From JAFGPL01 sp046485045 (GTDB lineage: Bacteria > Bacteroidota > Bacteroidia > Bacteroidales > UBA10428), in NCBI GenBank assembly GCA_046485045.1, contig JAWOHT010000101.1, positions 1 through 5,472 of the forward strand: a stretch of 5,472 nucleotides of DNA. The letters are read 5' to 3'. Under the pieces are notes generated by a model that ran no database searches, was not told the origin of the DNA, and was given only the letters and a program-made list of their open reading frames with translations. Positions 1 to 5,472 of this stretch are shown here, one piece after another. Each line of letters opens with the position of its first letter. Positions within the stretch are counted from its first letter, which is position 1. Position numbers and translations under genes: made by a program.

Positions 1-573
1 TCACTTCACCTCAACTATCAAAACCCCGATTCTGTTGCTAAAACCCATTATGGGGGTTATAATGCTAATCTTATTGTCATCCTTGGTAATCACCGGGTGG
101 TTAATTTCAAAATTAACTTCCTGGTCATACCTGGTTCCCTCGTAAATTTTATCGGACGAGAGCATAACCTCCCTCGTTTCGGGGTTAACTATTTGAACCA
201 GATTGGCGGCCGATTCCTGCACAAATATCGTTAACAGCTGGTTCAGGTTCTCCATGTTATCTCTCAGCAGCTCGCTTCGAATTGACCACGAGAAAACAGT
301 TGACTGGAACTCTAAATTTTTAATTTGCAGGCTATCGCGCTCGGTTTCGTACTGTGTAATGAGTTGGGTTTTTTCATTTTCAAAATGATCCTTATTGTTG
401 GCAATCTTTGCACTAAACCAAATAATAACCAGAACTAAAATAATGGCTAATACCACTGCAGCAATATGCCTTCTGAGGAAATCCGATGCTTTACCCCTTG
501 AACTGCTAACCGGCTTTTGGTCCTTTGCCGGTGTATTTTTGCCGGAATTTGTACTTTCTTCTTTCGTTGTCAT
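1..573 (-). CDS. Membrane-anchored periplasmic protein with PDC/Cache-like domain
   Basis: This is a complete 190-residue protein whose TGA stop lies on the first three bases of the window. A polar, Lys/Ser-rich cytoplasmic tail (about 1-35) precedes one strongly hydrophobic helix (about 36-56). The basic residues RRH before the helix predict N-in topology, so the rest should be periplasmic. Residues 57-115 are charged and helical, probably coiled coil. Residues about 120-190 alternate short strands (NLVQIVNPETREVMLSS, then ITPIMGFSNRIGVLIVEV) in the manner of a single PDC/Cache sensor fold, in which a strand, a D/N-P turn and a final GVLxVE strand are typical. No kinase, HAMP or other output domain is present, so a signalling role is inference. 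It is the last gene of a three-gene minus-strand run, 79 bases after the OmpA-like lipoprotein. Its start is preceded by A/T-rich sequence without a clear Shine-Dalgarno. The family is not recognised. It could instead be a structural inner-membrane partner of the two upstream envelope proteins. Confidence 0.8.
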   Translation of the reverse strand: MTTKEESTNSGKNTPAKDQKPVSSSRGKASDFLRRHIAAVVLAIILVLVIIWFSAKIANNKDHFENEKTQLITQYETERDSLQIKNLEFQSTVFSWSIRSELLRDNMENLNQLLTIFVQESAANLVQIVNPETREVMLSSDKIYEGTRYDQEVNFEINHPVITKDDNKISIITPIMGFSNRIGVLIVEVK

Positions 574-652
574 AATTTTATATTTGATTGTTTTTATAGG
601 ATCAAACCTGCCTGGATCTGCTAAGTTTTTTGCAGCAAATTCAAGAACATAG

Positions 653-2215
653 TTATTGTGTTTTTCCTGTTTTGTATTTTGTGTATATTATTATTTCAAT
701 TCTGCGTTCCTCAATCACTACCCTGTCTGATGCAAAAGCATCACCAAAGTTCTGAAAAAATACTTTCTCCTTCGCAATCCATGGAATAATGTTTTCCAAT
801 AAATAGTTAAGGCGAGTATTTGTGATTTCTTTGTTTATTAATTCATTACCTGAACTATCAGTATATCCCGAAAGTACTATTTTCGTCACGTTTCTATTGC
901 TGCACAATTCTTTTATTTGTTGCAAAATCGATTCTTCCTTCAGTGGTTTGATTTCTCCCATTTCGTAAAATGCAACCAGCAGGATGGTATCTGTTATCGC
1001 CGGGGAAGGAACATCTTTTTTATCATGACTGGAAAGAGCTGTAGTATCCATGGCTGGTATAATTTGTTCTTCCAGGCTTAGAACCAGATTTTTAAGCATC
1101 TGCATAGTGTCTTGCAATGCCTGAAAAAGGTCAGATGTTTCCTGTTCGAAAACAAGTTCTTTTGCGGGTTGGATGTCTTTGCCCTCGTTTTCCACAATAA
1201 CTGTATCTTTTGTGGCTGATTGGAGTCGCAGATTGTACAGCTGGCTTCGCAAAAAAAGTATTGTATCGTTTTTAGTCTGCAACAGTTGCAGGGTCAGATG
1301 GTCGGTTTGCGGACTGGCCGGAAGCTGTGCCTTTGCCGGTTCCCAGGTAATCTGACTTTGTTGGGGTGTTGTGGCGGCTGCAATTTGCAAGGCGTTTAAC
1401 TGGTTCTGCAACATTTGAATTTGTTCGTCCTTAACCTTAATCAGTTGCAAGATCATGAGGTCGGATTGCCGGCTTTCTGCGACAGGCAATTTTGCTGTTT
1501 CTTTGAATATATAAATAGTATCTGTTTTTATGCTGCTGTTGTCTTTAAGTTCATGCACTTGATTGCGCAAAACAGCGATAGTGTCGTTTTTGGCCTGCAG
1601 CAGCCGGGTGGTTTCATAGTCTGCTTGAATGCTGTCTCCTTTGAGCAGCTTTACGATTTCTTTTGTAATGTAAACAGTATCTGCTTTCAGGCCGGCAGAG
1701 TTATTAAGTATAGTCACCTGATTGCGCAACATGGCAATCGTATCGTCTTTTACTTGAATCAGTTGCTTCAATTCAGATTCAGGTTGCAGACTGTCAGGTT
1801 GCTGGACTTTGTGGATTATTTTTCCCGGTAAATTCGTATCAGGTTTAAAGACCTGTTGATTTTGAAGCTCAATTATCTGGCGACTCAGCAGTTGAATTGA
1901 GTCAGTAATAGCTTTAAGCAATTCATTTGCTTCGTGCTGAGAAGCTGTGTCAGAAGATATTTTGAATAGTTCTGCTGAAGGGCGCGAAAGATCCGTCAGC
2001 TCAGCCTCAATGCCAGCTGTTTTATCAATTACATGGGTCATGGCAGTATCCACCATGTCCAGTGGCCCTTCACCGCGATCAATAGTGTCATTGACTGATA
2101 TTGAATTGTCTACATATAAACTTACGTAACCCGGTTGATGAACCTTACAGGCAGTTATGGCAAGCGCAATAATACCTGTAAAAACAATCCCTCTTACTTT
2201 TTTATTCCCATCCAT
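653..2215 (-). CDS. OmpA-family lipoprotein with six coiled-coil repeats
   Basis: This 520-residue protein opens with a lipoprotein signal: basic start, hydrophobic core, lipobox ITAC with acylated Cys23. The residues after Cys (KVHQP) lack the acidic surface-export signal known for Bacteroidota lipoproteins, so it probably faces the periplasm. Residues about 98-395 hold six repeats of about 53 residues. Each has a heptad helix of the form LLQxKNDTIxxLRNQVxxL, and most are followed by a short DT segment such as ADTVYITKE. Residues about 408-513 form an OmpA-like domain: VLSGYTDSSG, then Arg468 and a closing ERRIEI. Asp453 and Arg468 sit 15 apart, as do the diaminopimelate-binding Asp271 and Arg286 of Acinetobacter OmpA, so peptidoglycan binding is likely. 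The start overlaps the previous gene by 22 bases and has no obvious Shine-Dalgarno, suggesting translational coupling. The lipid anchor, long stalk and wall-binding head suggest an outer membrane-to-wall tether or spacer. The exact role is unknown. Confidence 0.88.
   Translation of the reverse strand: MDGNKKVRGIVFTGIIALAITACKVHQPGYVSLYVDNSISVNDTIDRGEGPLDMVDTAMTHVIDKTAGIEAELTDLSRPSAELFKISSDTASQHEANELLKAITDSIQLLSRQIIELQNQQVFKPDTNLPGKIIHKVQQPDSLQPESELKQLIQVKDDTIAMLRNQVTILNNSAGLKADTVYITKEIVKLLKGDSIQADYETTRLLQAKNDTIAVLRNQVHELKDNSSIKTDTIYIFKETAKLPVAESRQSDLMILQLIKVKDEQIQMLQNQLNALQIAAATTPQQSQITWEPAKAQLPASPQTDHLTLQLLQTKNDTILFLRSQLYNLRLQSATKDTVIVENEGKDIQPAKELVFEQETSDLFQALQDTMQMLKNLVLSLEEQIIPAMDTTALSSHDKKDVPSPAITDTILLVAFYEMGEIKPLKEESILQQIKELCSNRNVTKIVLSGYTDSSGNELINKEITNTRLNYLLENIIPWIAKEKVFFQNFGDAFASDRVVIEERRIEIIIYTKYKTGKTQ
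1031..1924 (-). repeat. Six tandem ~159-base in-gene repeats
   Basis: The repeats encode residues about 98-395 of the OmpA-like lipoprotein. Aligned helix positions fall at residues 103, 156, 209, 262, 315 and about 367-368. The interval is exactly 53 residues for the first five, and the sixth is one residue off. DT linker motifs follow the same period (Asp126, 179, 232, 337, 390), and the fourth unit has lost its DT motif to a Gln/Pro-rich linker. DNA similarity survives in places: attgcgcaa recurs at 1562 and 1721, and agtatctg at 1517 and 1676, both 159 bases apart. The units are diverged, so this is an old internal duplication rather than a fresh tandem array. Confidence 0.85.
2194..2215 (-). 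other. 22-base gene overlap, likely translational coupling
   Basis: The last codons of the beta-region protein (WMGIKK then TAA at 2194-2196) are read in another frame as the first residues of the lipoprotein (MDGNKKV). There is no clear Shine-Dalgarno before the lipoprotein ATG at 2213-2215. Ribosomes finishing the upstream gene could therefore deliver initiation, which would fix the ratio of the two products. This is a sequence observation with an inferred mechanism. Confidence 0.6.
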
Positions 2216-3360
2216 AGGTTAAGTTCTAAGGCCAATCCTGCAGTTGGTAATACGGATAAATTATTAAAGTCCTGATTCCCTTTTTCACCTAATATGAGCA
2301 CTCCTGCGTTAAGGCGGACTACTTTAAATACCCGGAACCCCAGACCAGTATAAAATGGCAGGTTTATACCCGGGGTTACAAATTCATTACCGCTACTATC
2401 AACGACAGGTTGAAACAATACACCGGCAGAAAAACCAAAAGAATCGAACATACGAGTTCTTGAAATCAGCCTGCTTTTATTGTTGAAAGGTATTGTTAAA
2501 CCAGCCCCTGGCGTGAAATTGATATTATGTACAGATGTATTGCTTATGCTTATAGTTTTGTCCCATGCATACATACCAATATTTACCGGCAACGTAAAGC
2601 GTTCATTATCTGTTTCCACGCTCTTGATGTTTGCCTGCCTGTGATGTTGCACCAACTGGCTGTTTACAAAGGGAGCAAGTTCAGAGCTGATAAGACTGAG
2701 AAGATACTCCACCTTTTCAGTAATGAATTTATTCGCAATATCATCTCTTTCAATACGGGATGCCCTTTTGAAAAACCTGCCGAATCTGAAATCACTTTGC
2801 TTTTTTAACTCCTCCAGTACCAGGGAGGAGGGAGCCTGTATGGGGATCGAATTCTTTGACTCATAATGTCTGAGCGACTCGCTGATGAGTTGACCTAAAT
2901 TATTGTAAACATCTGTGGGCTTATTAACTATTACATTTTTCCCGTCAAAATACATGCTATTTATTAACAGAAACCGGGTTCGCTCCTCTACATCTTTAAG
3001 TAAATCTTCTTTTTGTGTCTTTGTTAACAGTTTATAAATAACAACATCAAAGTCGTATTTTGTGTTGGATCTCAGCATGGGAGGAACAACAATATTAAAG
3101 GTCCCCGAGGTGTTGTTCTCAGTTCTGTTCCATACAAAGGAATGCAGAACATAGTTTTTCCCTTCATAGAAAATATTTACTTTCACAAACTCAATATCGC
3201 TCCCGGTTTCTCCCATTATCACAAATGGTTCATCAAACGGGATTTTGGGATTGTTGTAAAAGGATCCCGATTCAAAATCAACTTTTACAATTCTCTCCTG
3301 TGCGTTTAAACAAGAAAAGAACAGAATCAGGATGAATGCAAATGAGAATTCTTTTTTCAT
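2194..3360 (-). CDS. Secreted envelope protein with probable C-terminal outer-membrane beta region
   Basis: This is a 388-residue protein with an N-terminal signal peptide (basic MKK, hydrophobic core, cleavage predicted at LNA|QE after residue 20, leaving the Gln common in Bacteroidota). Cys17 is not in a good lipobox, so secretion by signal peptidase I is preferred. Residues about 24-110 are beta-rich and read like a small Ig-like or adhesin-type domain. Residues about 110-240 are mostly helical and charged. Residues about 255-388 show alternating amphipathic strands with Gly/aromatic turns (for example FYTGLGFRVFKVVRLNAGVLIL and a final LALELNLWMGIKK), resembling outer-membrane beta-barrel strands. 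A barrel this short (about 130 residues) would have around eight strands, so a partial or oligomeric barrel is possible. It is the first gene of the minus-strand run, and its last 22 bases overlap the start of the lipoprotein gene. No known family is recognised. The fold description is inference from strand pattern. Confidence 0.8.
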   Translation of the reverse strand: MKKEFSFAFILILFFSCLNAQERIVKVDFESGSFYNNPKIPFDEPFVIMGETGSDIEFVKVNIFYEGKNYVLHSFVWNRTENNTSGTFNIVVPPMLRSNTKYDFDVVIYKLLTKTQKEDLLKDVEERTRFLLINSMYFDGKNVIVNKPTDVYNNLGQLISESLRHYESKNSIPIQAPSSLVLEELKKQSDFRFGRFFKRASRIERDDIANKFITEKVEYLLSLISSELAPFVNSQLVQHHRQANIKSVETDNERFTLPVNIGMYAWDKTISISNTSVHNINFTPGAGLTIPFNNKSRLISRTRMFDSFGFSAGVLFQPVVDSSGNEFVTPGINLPFYTGLGFRVFKVVRLNAGVLILGEKGNQDFNNLSVLPTAGLALELNLWMGIKK

Positions 3361-3411
3361 TGATTTTAGTTTGTGTGTCTACCCCTAAGGCTTTTCGAAT
3401 TCGGCGCCTGT

Positions 3412-3439
3412 AAAATATAATTTGTGAAAGATGGGTCAA
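3412..3439 (-). promoter_or_regulatory. Candidate Bacteroidota-type promoter for envelope genes
   Basis: On the minus strand, TTG (3439-3437) is followed after 17 bases by TATATTTT (3419-3412), which is one base from the Bacteroidota -7 element TAnnTTTG. The usual gap to the -33 TTG is about 18 bases. Transcription would start near 3405, giving a leader of about 45 bases before the ATG at 3360. The fit is good but short boxes arise by chance in A/T-rich DNA. Confidence 0.4.
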
Positions 3440-3460
3440 TTTGAATAGAAGAGTGTTACA

Positions 3461-3478
3461 AAATCTTTTAAAAGATTT
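3461..3478. promoter_or_regulatory. Perfect 18-bp palindrome, candidate operator
   Basis: AAATCTTTTAAAAGATTT reads identically on both strands. Its centre is about 30 bases upstream of the candidate -33 box for the minus-strand envelope genes, a position suited to a dimeric activator. The direct pentamer TTACA occurs at each edge (3456-3460 and 3477-3481). No gene in the window encodes a full-length regulator that could be matched to it, so the binding protein is unknown. Confidence 0.4.
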
Positions 3479-3579
3479 ACATATTTCCAGCATTTAGATC
3501 AAACCTTCATGTGATCTGCCAACCGGCGAAGTGCAATCTTTTCACCCTGATGCCATACCCGACCGGATCGTCCGTAATC

Positions 3580-3610
3580 CTCTCCCGAGAGAGCTCCGGG
3601 GAGAGTCTCT
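3580..3610. repeat. GC-richer self-complementary patch
   Basis: CTCTCCC (3580-3586) can pair with GGGAGAG (3599-3605) around a 12-base loop. An alternative, mutually exclusive stem pairs AGAGA (3588-3592) with TCTCT (3606-3610). There is no following T-run on either strand, and it lies between divergent genes, so it is not a normal terminator. It may be a decayed palindromic intergenic repeat. No second copy is seen in this window. Confidence 0.35.
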
Positions 3611-3662
3611 GAAAAAGACCAGGGAAAGACATGAAAACCTGAAAATAATGAACCAAAAAAGA

Positions 3663-3670
3663 TAAATTTG
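3663..3670 (+). promoter_or_regulatory. Candidate -7 box for the dehydrogenase gene
   Basis: TAAATTTG matches the Bacteroidota -7 consensus TAnnTTTG exactly and lies 100 bases before the ATG at 3770, giving a leader of roughly 90 bases. No TTG is present at the expected -33 distance, so only half of the promoter is supported. Confidence 0.3.
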
Positions 3671-3758
3671 TTAAAACACTTTTTGCAATGAGAAAGCTCT
3701 CTTTAAAAGACCAACTATGATGTGTTCAGTTTTCTCCGGCGGAAAGTGGCCAGATAAT

Positions 3759-3764
3759 AAGGAA
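3759..3764 (+). promoter_or_regulatory. Weak Shine-Dalgarno supporting the 3770 start
   Basis: AAGGAA lies five bases before the ATG. An in-frame TAA at 3758-3760 stands just upstream, so no earlier start in this frame is possible. Confidence 0.5.
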
Positions 3765-3769
3765 AACCT

Positions 3770-4750
3770 ATGCGGATAATAAAGGCTGGAGAAATAAAGC
3801 AGTATTATTCAATGAAGCAGGCAATTGATGCTATGGAACGCGCATTCTCCTCATTGTCATCAGGTGAATGTTATGTTCCCATGCGCGTTGTAACCCGGCT
3901 CCCGGACACAGAATTGTTGATGCTTTTTAAACCTGCTTTCGTTGAGAAGGAGAAACAGGTTGCCGTTAAATTTATTACGCAACGTGAAAAAAGCTCTATC
4001 CCGGAAAAGCCTGCAATTCAGGGTATTGTTATGGTGATAGACTCGGGTACCGGAGAAATCATGTCTATAATGGATGGCGGGTACATCACTGCACTCCGGA
4101 CGGGAGCTGCAAGTGGGCTGGCAACACGTTTTTTTGCCGCCAAAAATGCTGATACTATGGCTCTGTTTGGATGTGGTGAGCAGGGAAGAACCCAGGTTGA
4201 GGCCATCATGTGTGAACGTGATATCAAAAAAGTTCTGGTTTTCGATAAAAATAGAAACCGCGCCTCCCGGTTTATAGAGGAGCTGCAGGGAAAATTAAAC
4301 CTGGAAATGGTATATTGTGAAGATACCTCCATCTTAAAGGAGGCTGATATTATTTGTACTGCCACCAATGCAACGGCTCCGCTTTTCAAACGAGAAGATG
4401 TTAAAAAGGGTGCACATATTAACGCAATTGGTTCTTTCCAACCACACATGCAGGAACTTGATCCGTGGCTAATCCGAGATGCCAGAGTTTTTCTAGACCA
4501 TACAGAACCCTGTTTGAAAGAAAGCGGTGACCTGATAAAACCGATTCTGGAAGGAATTTTCGGTGAAAACCATATTGCGGGTGAAATCGGCGATTTTCTT
4601 CTAAATAGAATTGCAGGCAGGGAGTCGGAAGATCAAATCACCATTTTTAAAAGTGTAGGTGTGGCAATACAGGATTATGCAGTAGCAACCGATATTTACA
4701 ATTGCTCGCTGGAGCAAGTATTTGGGTTTGAAATCAAGCTTTCCGAATAA
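3770..4750 (+). CDS. Ornithine cyclodeaminase/mu-crystallin family NAD(P)-dependent reductase
   Basis: This complete 326-residue cytoplasmic enzyme has the usual family length (about 310-350). Family signatures in order are PMRVV (Arg39), VKFI (Lys67) and ALRTGAASGLATR (Arg110), matching substrate-binding Arg45, Lys69 and Arg112 of Pseudomonas putida ornithine cyclodeaminase. The dinucleotide-binding loop is GCGEQGRTQVEAI (134-146), with Asp159 at the end of the next strand. Later come DHTEPCLKESGD (243-254) and a C-terminal FKSVGVAIQDYAVA (293-306). Where true ornithine cyclodeaminase has catalytic Asp228 (GGDCPGKTE-type motif), this protein has GSFQPHMQELDP, closer to mu-crystallin and imine-reductase members. 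Ornithine cyclisation is therefore unlikely. Reduction of a cyclic ketimine such as pyrroline-2-carboxylate, or alanine dehydrogenase-like activity, is more plausible. The neighbouring serine ammonia-lyase, 64 bases downstream on the same strand, suggests an amino-acid catabolic operon. Substrate cannot be fixed from sequence alone. Confidence 0.9.
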   Translation: MRIIKAGEIKQYYSMKQAIDAMERAFSSLSSGECYVPMRVVTRLPDTELLMLFKPAFVEKEKQVAVKFITQREKSSIPEKPAIQGIVMVIDSGTGEIMSIMDGGYITALRTGAASGLATRFFAAKNADTMALFGCGEQGRTQVEAIMCERDIKKVLVFDKNRNRASRFIEELQGKLNLEMVYCEDTSILKEADIICTATNATAPLFKREDVKKGAHINAIGSFQPHMQELDPWLIRDARVFLDHTEPCLKESGDLIKPILEGIFGENHIAGEIGDFLLNRIAGRESEDQITIFKSVGVAIQDYAVATDIYNCSLEQVFGFEIKLSE

Positions 4751-4814
4751 TAGATTGTATCGGTTTCCACTTAATTAATCACAGGAATACTTTCAAATTT
4801 TGATAAAATCGAAG

Positions 4815-5472
4815 ATGAAGAAATTACCTGGCATACTTAATGACGTGATAGGGCCTGTGATGCGGGGGCCTTCCAGTTCACACACGGCGGCTTCATGGCG
4901 GATTGCCAGAATCGCACTGGATATATTAAACGAACCGTTGGAGAAAGCGCTGACAGAGTTTGACACCAACGGAGCCTGGGCCCCGAATTATCGCGAACAG
5001 GGAACTACAATGGGAATTGACGGCGGACTGCTGGGACTTGAAATTACCGATGAAAGAATGAAAGTTACGGAGAGTTATGCCCGTGAAAAAGGAATTATAA
5101 TCGAATATCAGATAAGCTCGTTCCCGACAGAGCATGCCAACACAGTGCGACTTACCCTCTGGGGGATCTCAAAAAAAATGGTTCAGATAGTTGCTGTTTC
5201 TCTGGGAGGGGGCTCTTTTGAGATCAGGTCTGTTAACGGGTTCCCGGTACAGTTATGTGGCGACTTGTATGAAATAATGTTCTTCACCAAAAACAAACCT
5301 GACATAAGTGATGAACTAAAAGCCCGAGGTACCATTGCCTCCCGTAGCCTCCGGCTTCTGGCCGAAGCCCGCCATGAAGGGCTCCAGGTCCGGCAAGGCG
5401 ATGCGGTAATGGCCTCCCGCCGTGCGGGTGGCCGGGAGCTTACCCTTCTTCACCCACTTCAGGACCGTGTCC
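4815..5472 (+). CDS. L-serine ammonia-lyase (iron-sulfur type), beta domain, 3' end lost or chimeric
   Basis: The frame from ATG 4815 stays open to the window end (219 codons). Family signatures are clear: IGPVMRGPSSSHTAASWRIA (12-31, with the GPSSSHT loop), NYREQGTTMGIDGGLLG (58-74), EHANTV (106-111) and VSLGGGSFEI (128-137), then NGFPVQL and the start of an ACT-like segment (about 145-165). This matches the beta subunit of two-part bacterial L-serine dehydratases, which convert L-serine to pyruvate and ammonia using a [4Fe-4S] cluster held by the alpha part. An alpha domain or subunit would be expected next but is not in the window. Family resemblance stops near residue 171-173 (about 5327-5333), where GC jumps to about 67%. 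The remaining translation (TIASRSLRLL onward) is probably out of context. Read the genuine part as 4815 to about 5330. The start fits the family N-terminus, although the ribosome site is weak. No terminator separates it from the reductase. Confidence 0.8.
   Translation, partial: MKKLPGILNDVIGPVMRGPSSSHTAASWRIARIALDILNEPLEKALTEFDTNGAWAPNYREQGTTMGIDGGLLGLEITDERMKVTESYAREKGIIIEYQISSFPTEHANTVRLTLWGISKKMVQIVAVSLGGGSFEIRSVNGFPVQLCGDLYEIMFFTKNKPDISDELKARGTIASRSLRLLAEARHEGLQVRQGDAVMASRRAGGRELTLLHPLQDRV
5316..5335. other. Probable sequence junction (assembly chimera or insertion boundary)
   Basis: GC content is about 44% in 5181-5330 and about 67% in 5331-5472. Serine-lyase similarity ends here on the plus strand, and a helix-turn-helix fragment with GC-rich codons begins on the minus strand. 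The palindromic hexamer GGTACC lies at 5328-5333, right at the switch. A join at this spot explains all three facts. Confidence 0.6.
5316..5472 (-). CDS. Partial excisionase/MerR-like helix-turn-helix protein on a foreign GC-rich tail
   Basis: The minus strand from 5471 reads 51 codons to a TAG at 5318-5316. The 5' end is cut by the window edge. The translation begins DTVLKWVKKGKLPATRTAGG and continues HYRIALPDLEPF. This is the second half of an excisionase/MerR-type winged helix-turn-helix: recognition-helix V(L/T)xWVxxGKLPAxRT, then the GGHYRI wing and a DLExF helix. Codons are strongly G/C-ending (GAC, CTG, AAG, GTG, GCC, CGC), unlike the genes to the left. The last residues before the TAG (about SGF) come from the low-GC side of the apparent junction, so the stop is probably not the gene's own end. 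This is either a chimeric contig end from a high-GC organism or an inserted fragment. Its role cannot be judged from a fragment. Confidence 0.6.
   Translation of the reverse strand, partial: DTVLKWVKKGKLPATRTAGGHYRIALPDLEPFMAGFGQKPEATGGNGTSGF

Larger units (their letters stand above)
3361..3769. other. Divergent intergenic region, 409 bases, no convincing gene
   Basis: This region separates the minus-strand envelope genes from the plus-strand dehydrogenase, so it should hold promoters for both. It contains a perfect 18-bp palindrome (3461-3478), a 6-10-6 inverted repeat (AGATCA at 3496-3501 and TGATCT at 3512-3517), a GC-richer self-complementary patch (about 3550-3612), and promoter-like boxes on each strand. 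No tRNA or rRNA pattern is seen. The open frames inside it are short, lack supporting initiation signals, or overlap the start of the signal-peptide gene. Confidence 0.7.

Noticed and set aside
1415..1831. A 138-codon plus-strand reading frame
   Set aside because: It is antisense to the lipoprotein repeats. Its length and internal similarity come from the repeats on the other strand.
1031..1924. CRISPR array or DNA-level tandem repeat
   Set aside because: The repeats are diverged, in frame and coding, with no spacer-like alternation.
3278..3493. A 71-codon minus-strand reading frame overlapping the start of the signal-peptide protein
   Set aside because: It overlaps a gene with a clear signal peptide, has no recognisable domain, and runs through the promoter and palindrome region.
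3580..3610. Intrinsic terminator
   Set aside because: There is no T-run on either strand, and no gene on either strand ends nearby.
3588..3610. H-type pseudoknot formed by the two stems of the GC-rich patch
   Set aside because: The loop that must cross the first stem would have zero bases, so the stems can only be alternatives.
3550..3612. A 20-codon plus-strand frame starting ATG CCA TAC
   Set aside because: There is no ribosome site, it is low complexity, and it coincides with the self-complementary patch.
4018..4449. A 143-codon minus-strand reading frame
   Set aside because: It is antisense to the conserved core of the cyclodeaminase-family enzyme, with no domain of its own.
4926..5135. 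A 69-codon minus-strand reading frame
   Set aside because: It is antisense to the well-supported serine ammonia-lyase beta domain.

Overview
The window looks like Bacteroidota DNA (moderate to low GC). The signs are A/T-rich start contexts with little Shine-Dalgarno sequence, a signal peptide that leaves Gln at +1, an OmpA-type lipoprotein carrying Asx/DT-rich repeats, and promoter-like sites resembling the Bacteroidota TTG / TAnnTTTG pattern. No genus can be named from the sequence alone.

Layout. (1) Minus strand, 3360 down to 1: a compact run of three envelope genes. In transcription order they are a secreted 388-residue protein with a probable C-terminal outer-membrane beta region; a 520-residue lipoprotein with six ~53-residue coiled-coil repeats and a C-terminal OmpA-like peptidoglycan-binding domain; and a 190-residue protein with one inner-membrane helix and a periplasmic PDC/Cache-like domain. 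The first two genes overlap by 22 bases, and the third follows after 79 bases. (2) 3361-3769: a 409-base divergent intergenic region with candidate promoters for both sides, a perfect 18-bp palindrome, and a GC-richer self-complementary patch. (3) Plus strand, 3770 onward: an ornithine cyclodeaminase/mu-crystallin family dehydrogenase, followed after 64 bases by the start of an iron-sulfur L-serine ammonia-lyase (beta domain first). Together these suggest amino-acid catabolism or an imine/keto-acid reduction step. (4) The last ~145 bases (about 5330-5472) are about 67% GC against about 44% just before. On the minus strand they read as an excisionase/MerR-like helix-turn-helix fragment with strongly GC-biased codons. 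The serine-lyase reading frame stays open through this stretch but stops looking like its family, so a chimeric assembly join, or less likely a recent insertion, near 5316-5335 is the best explanation.

The minus-strand trio has the parts of a trans-envelope assembly: an outer-membrane protein, a peptidoglycan-bound lipoprotein with a long repeat stalk, and an inner-membrane-anchored periplasmic sensor-like domain. I do not recognise it as a described system. It and the GC-rich tail are the parts most worth a second look.
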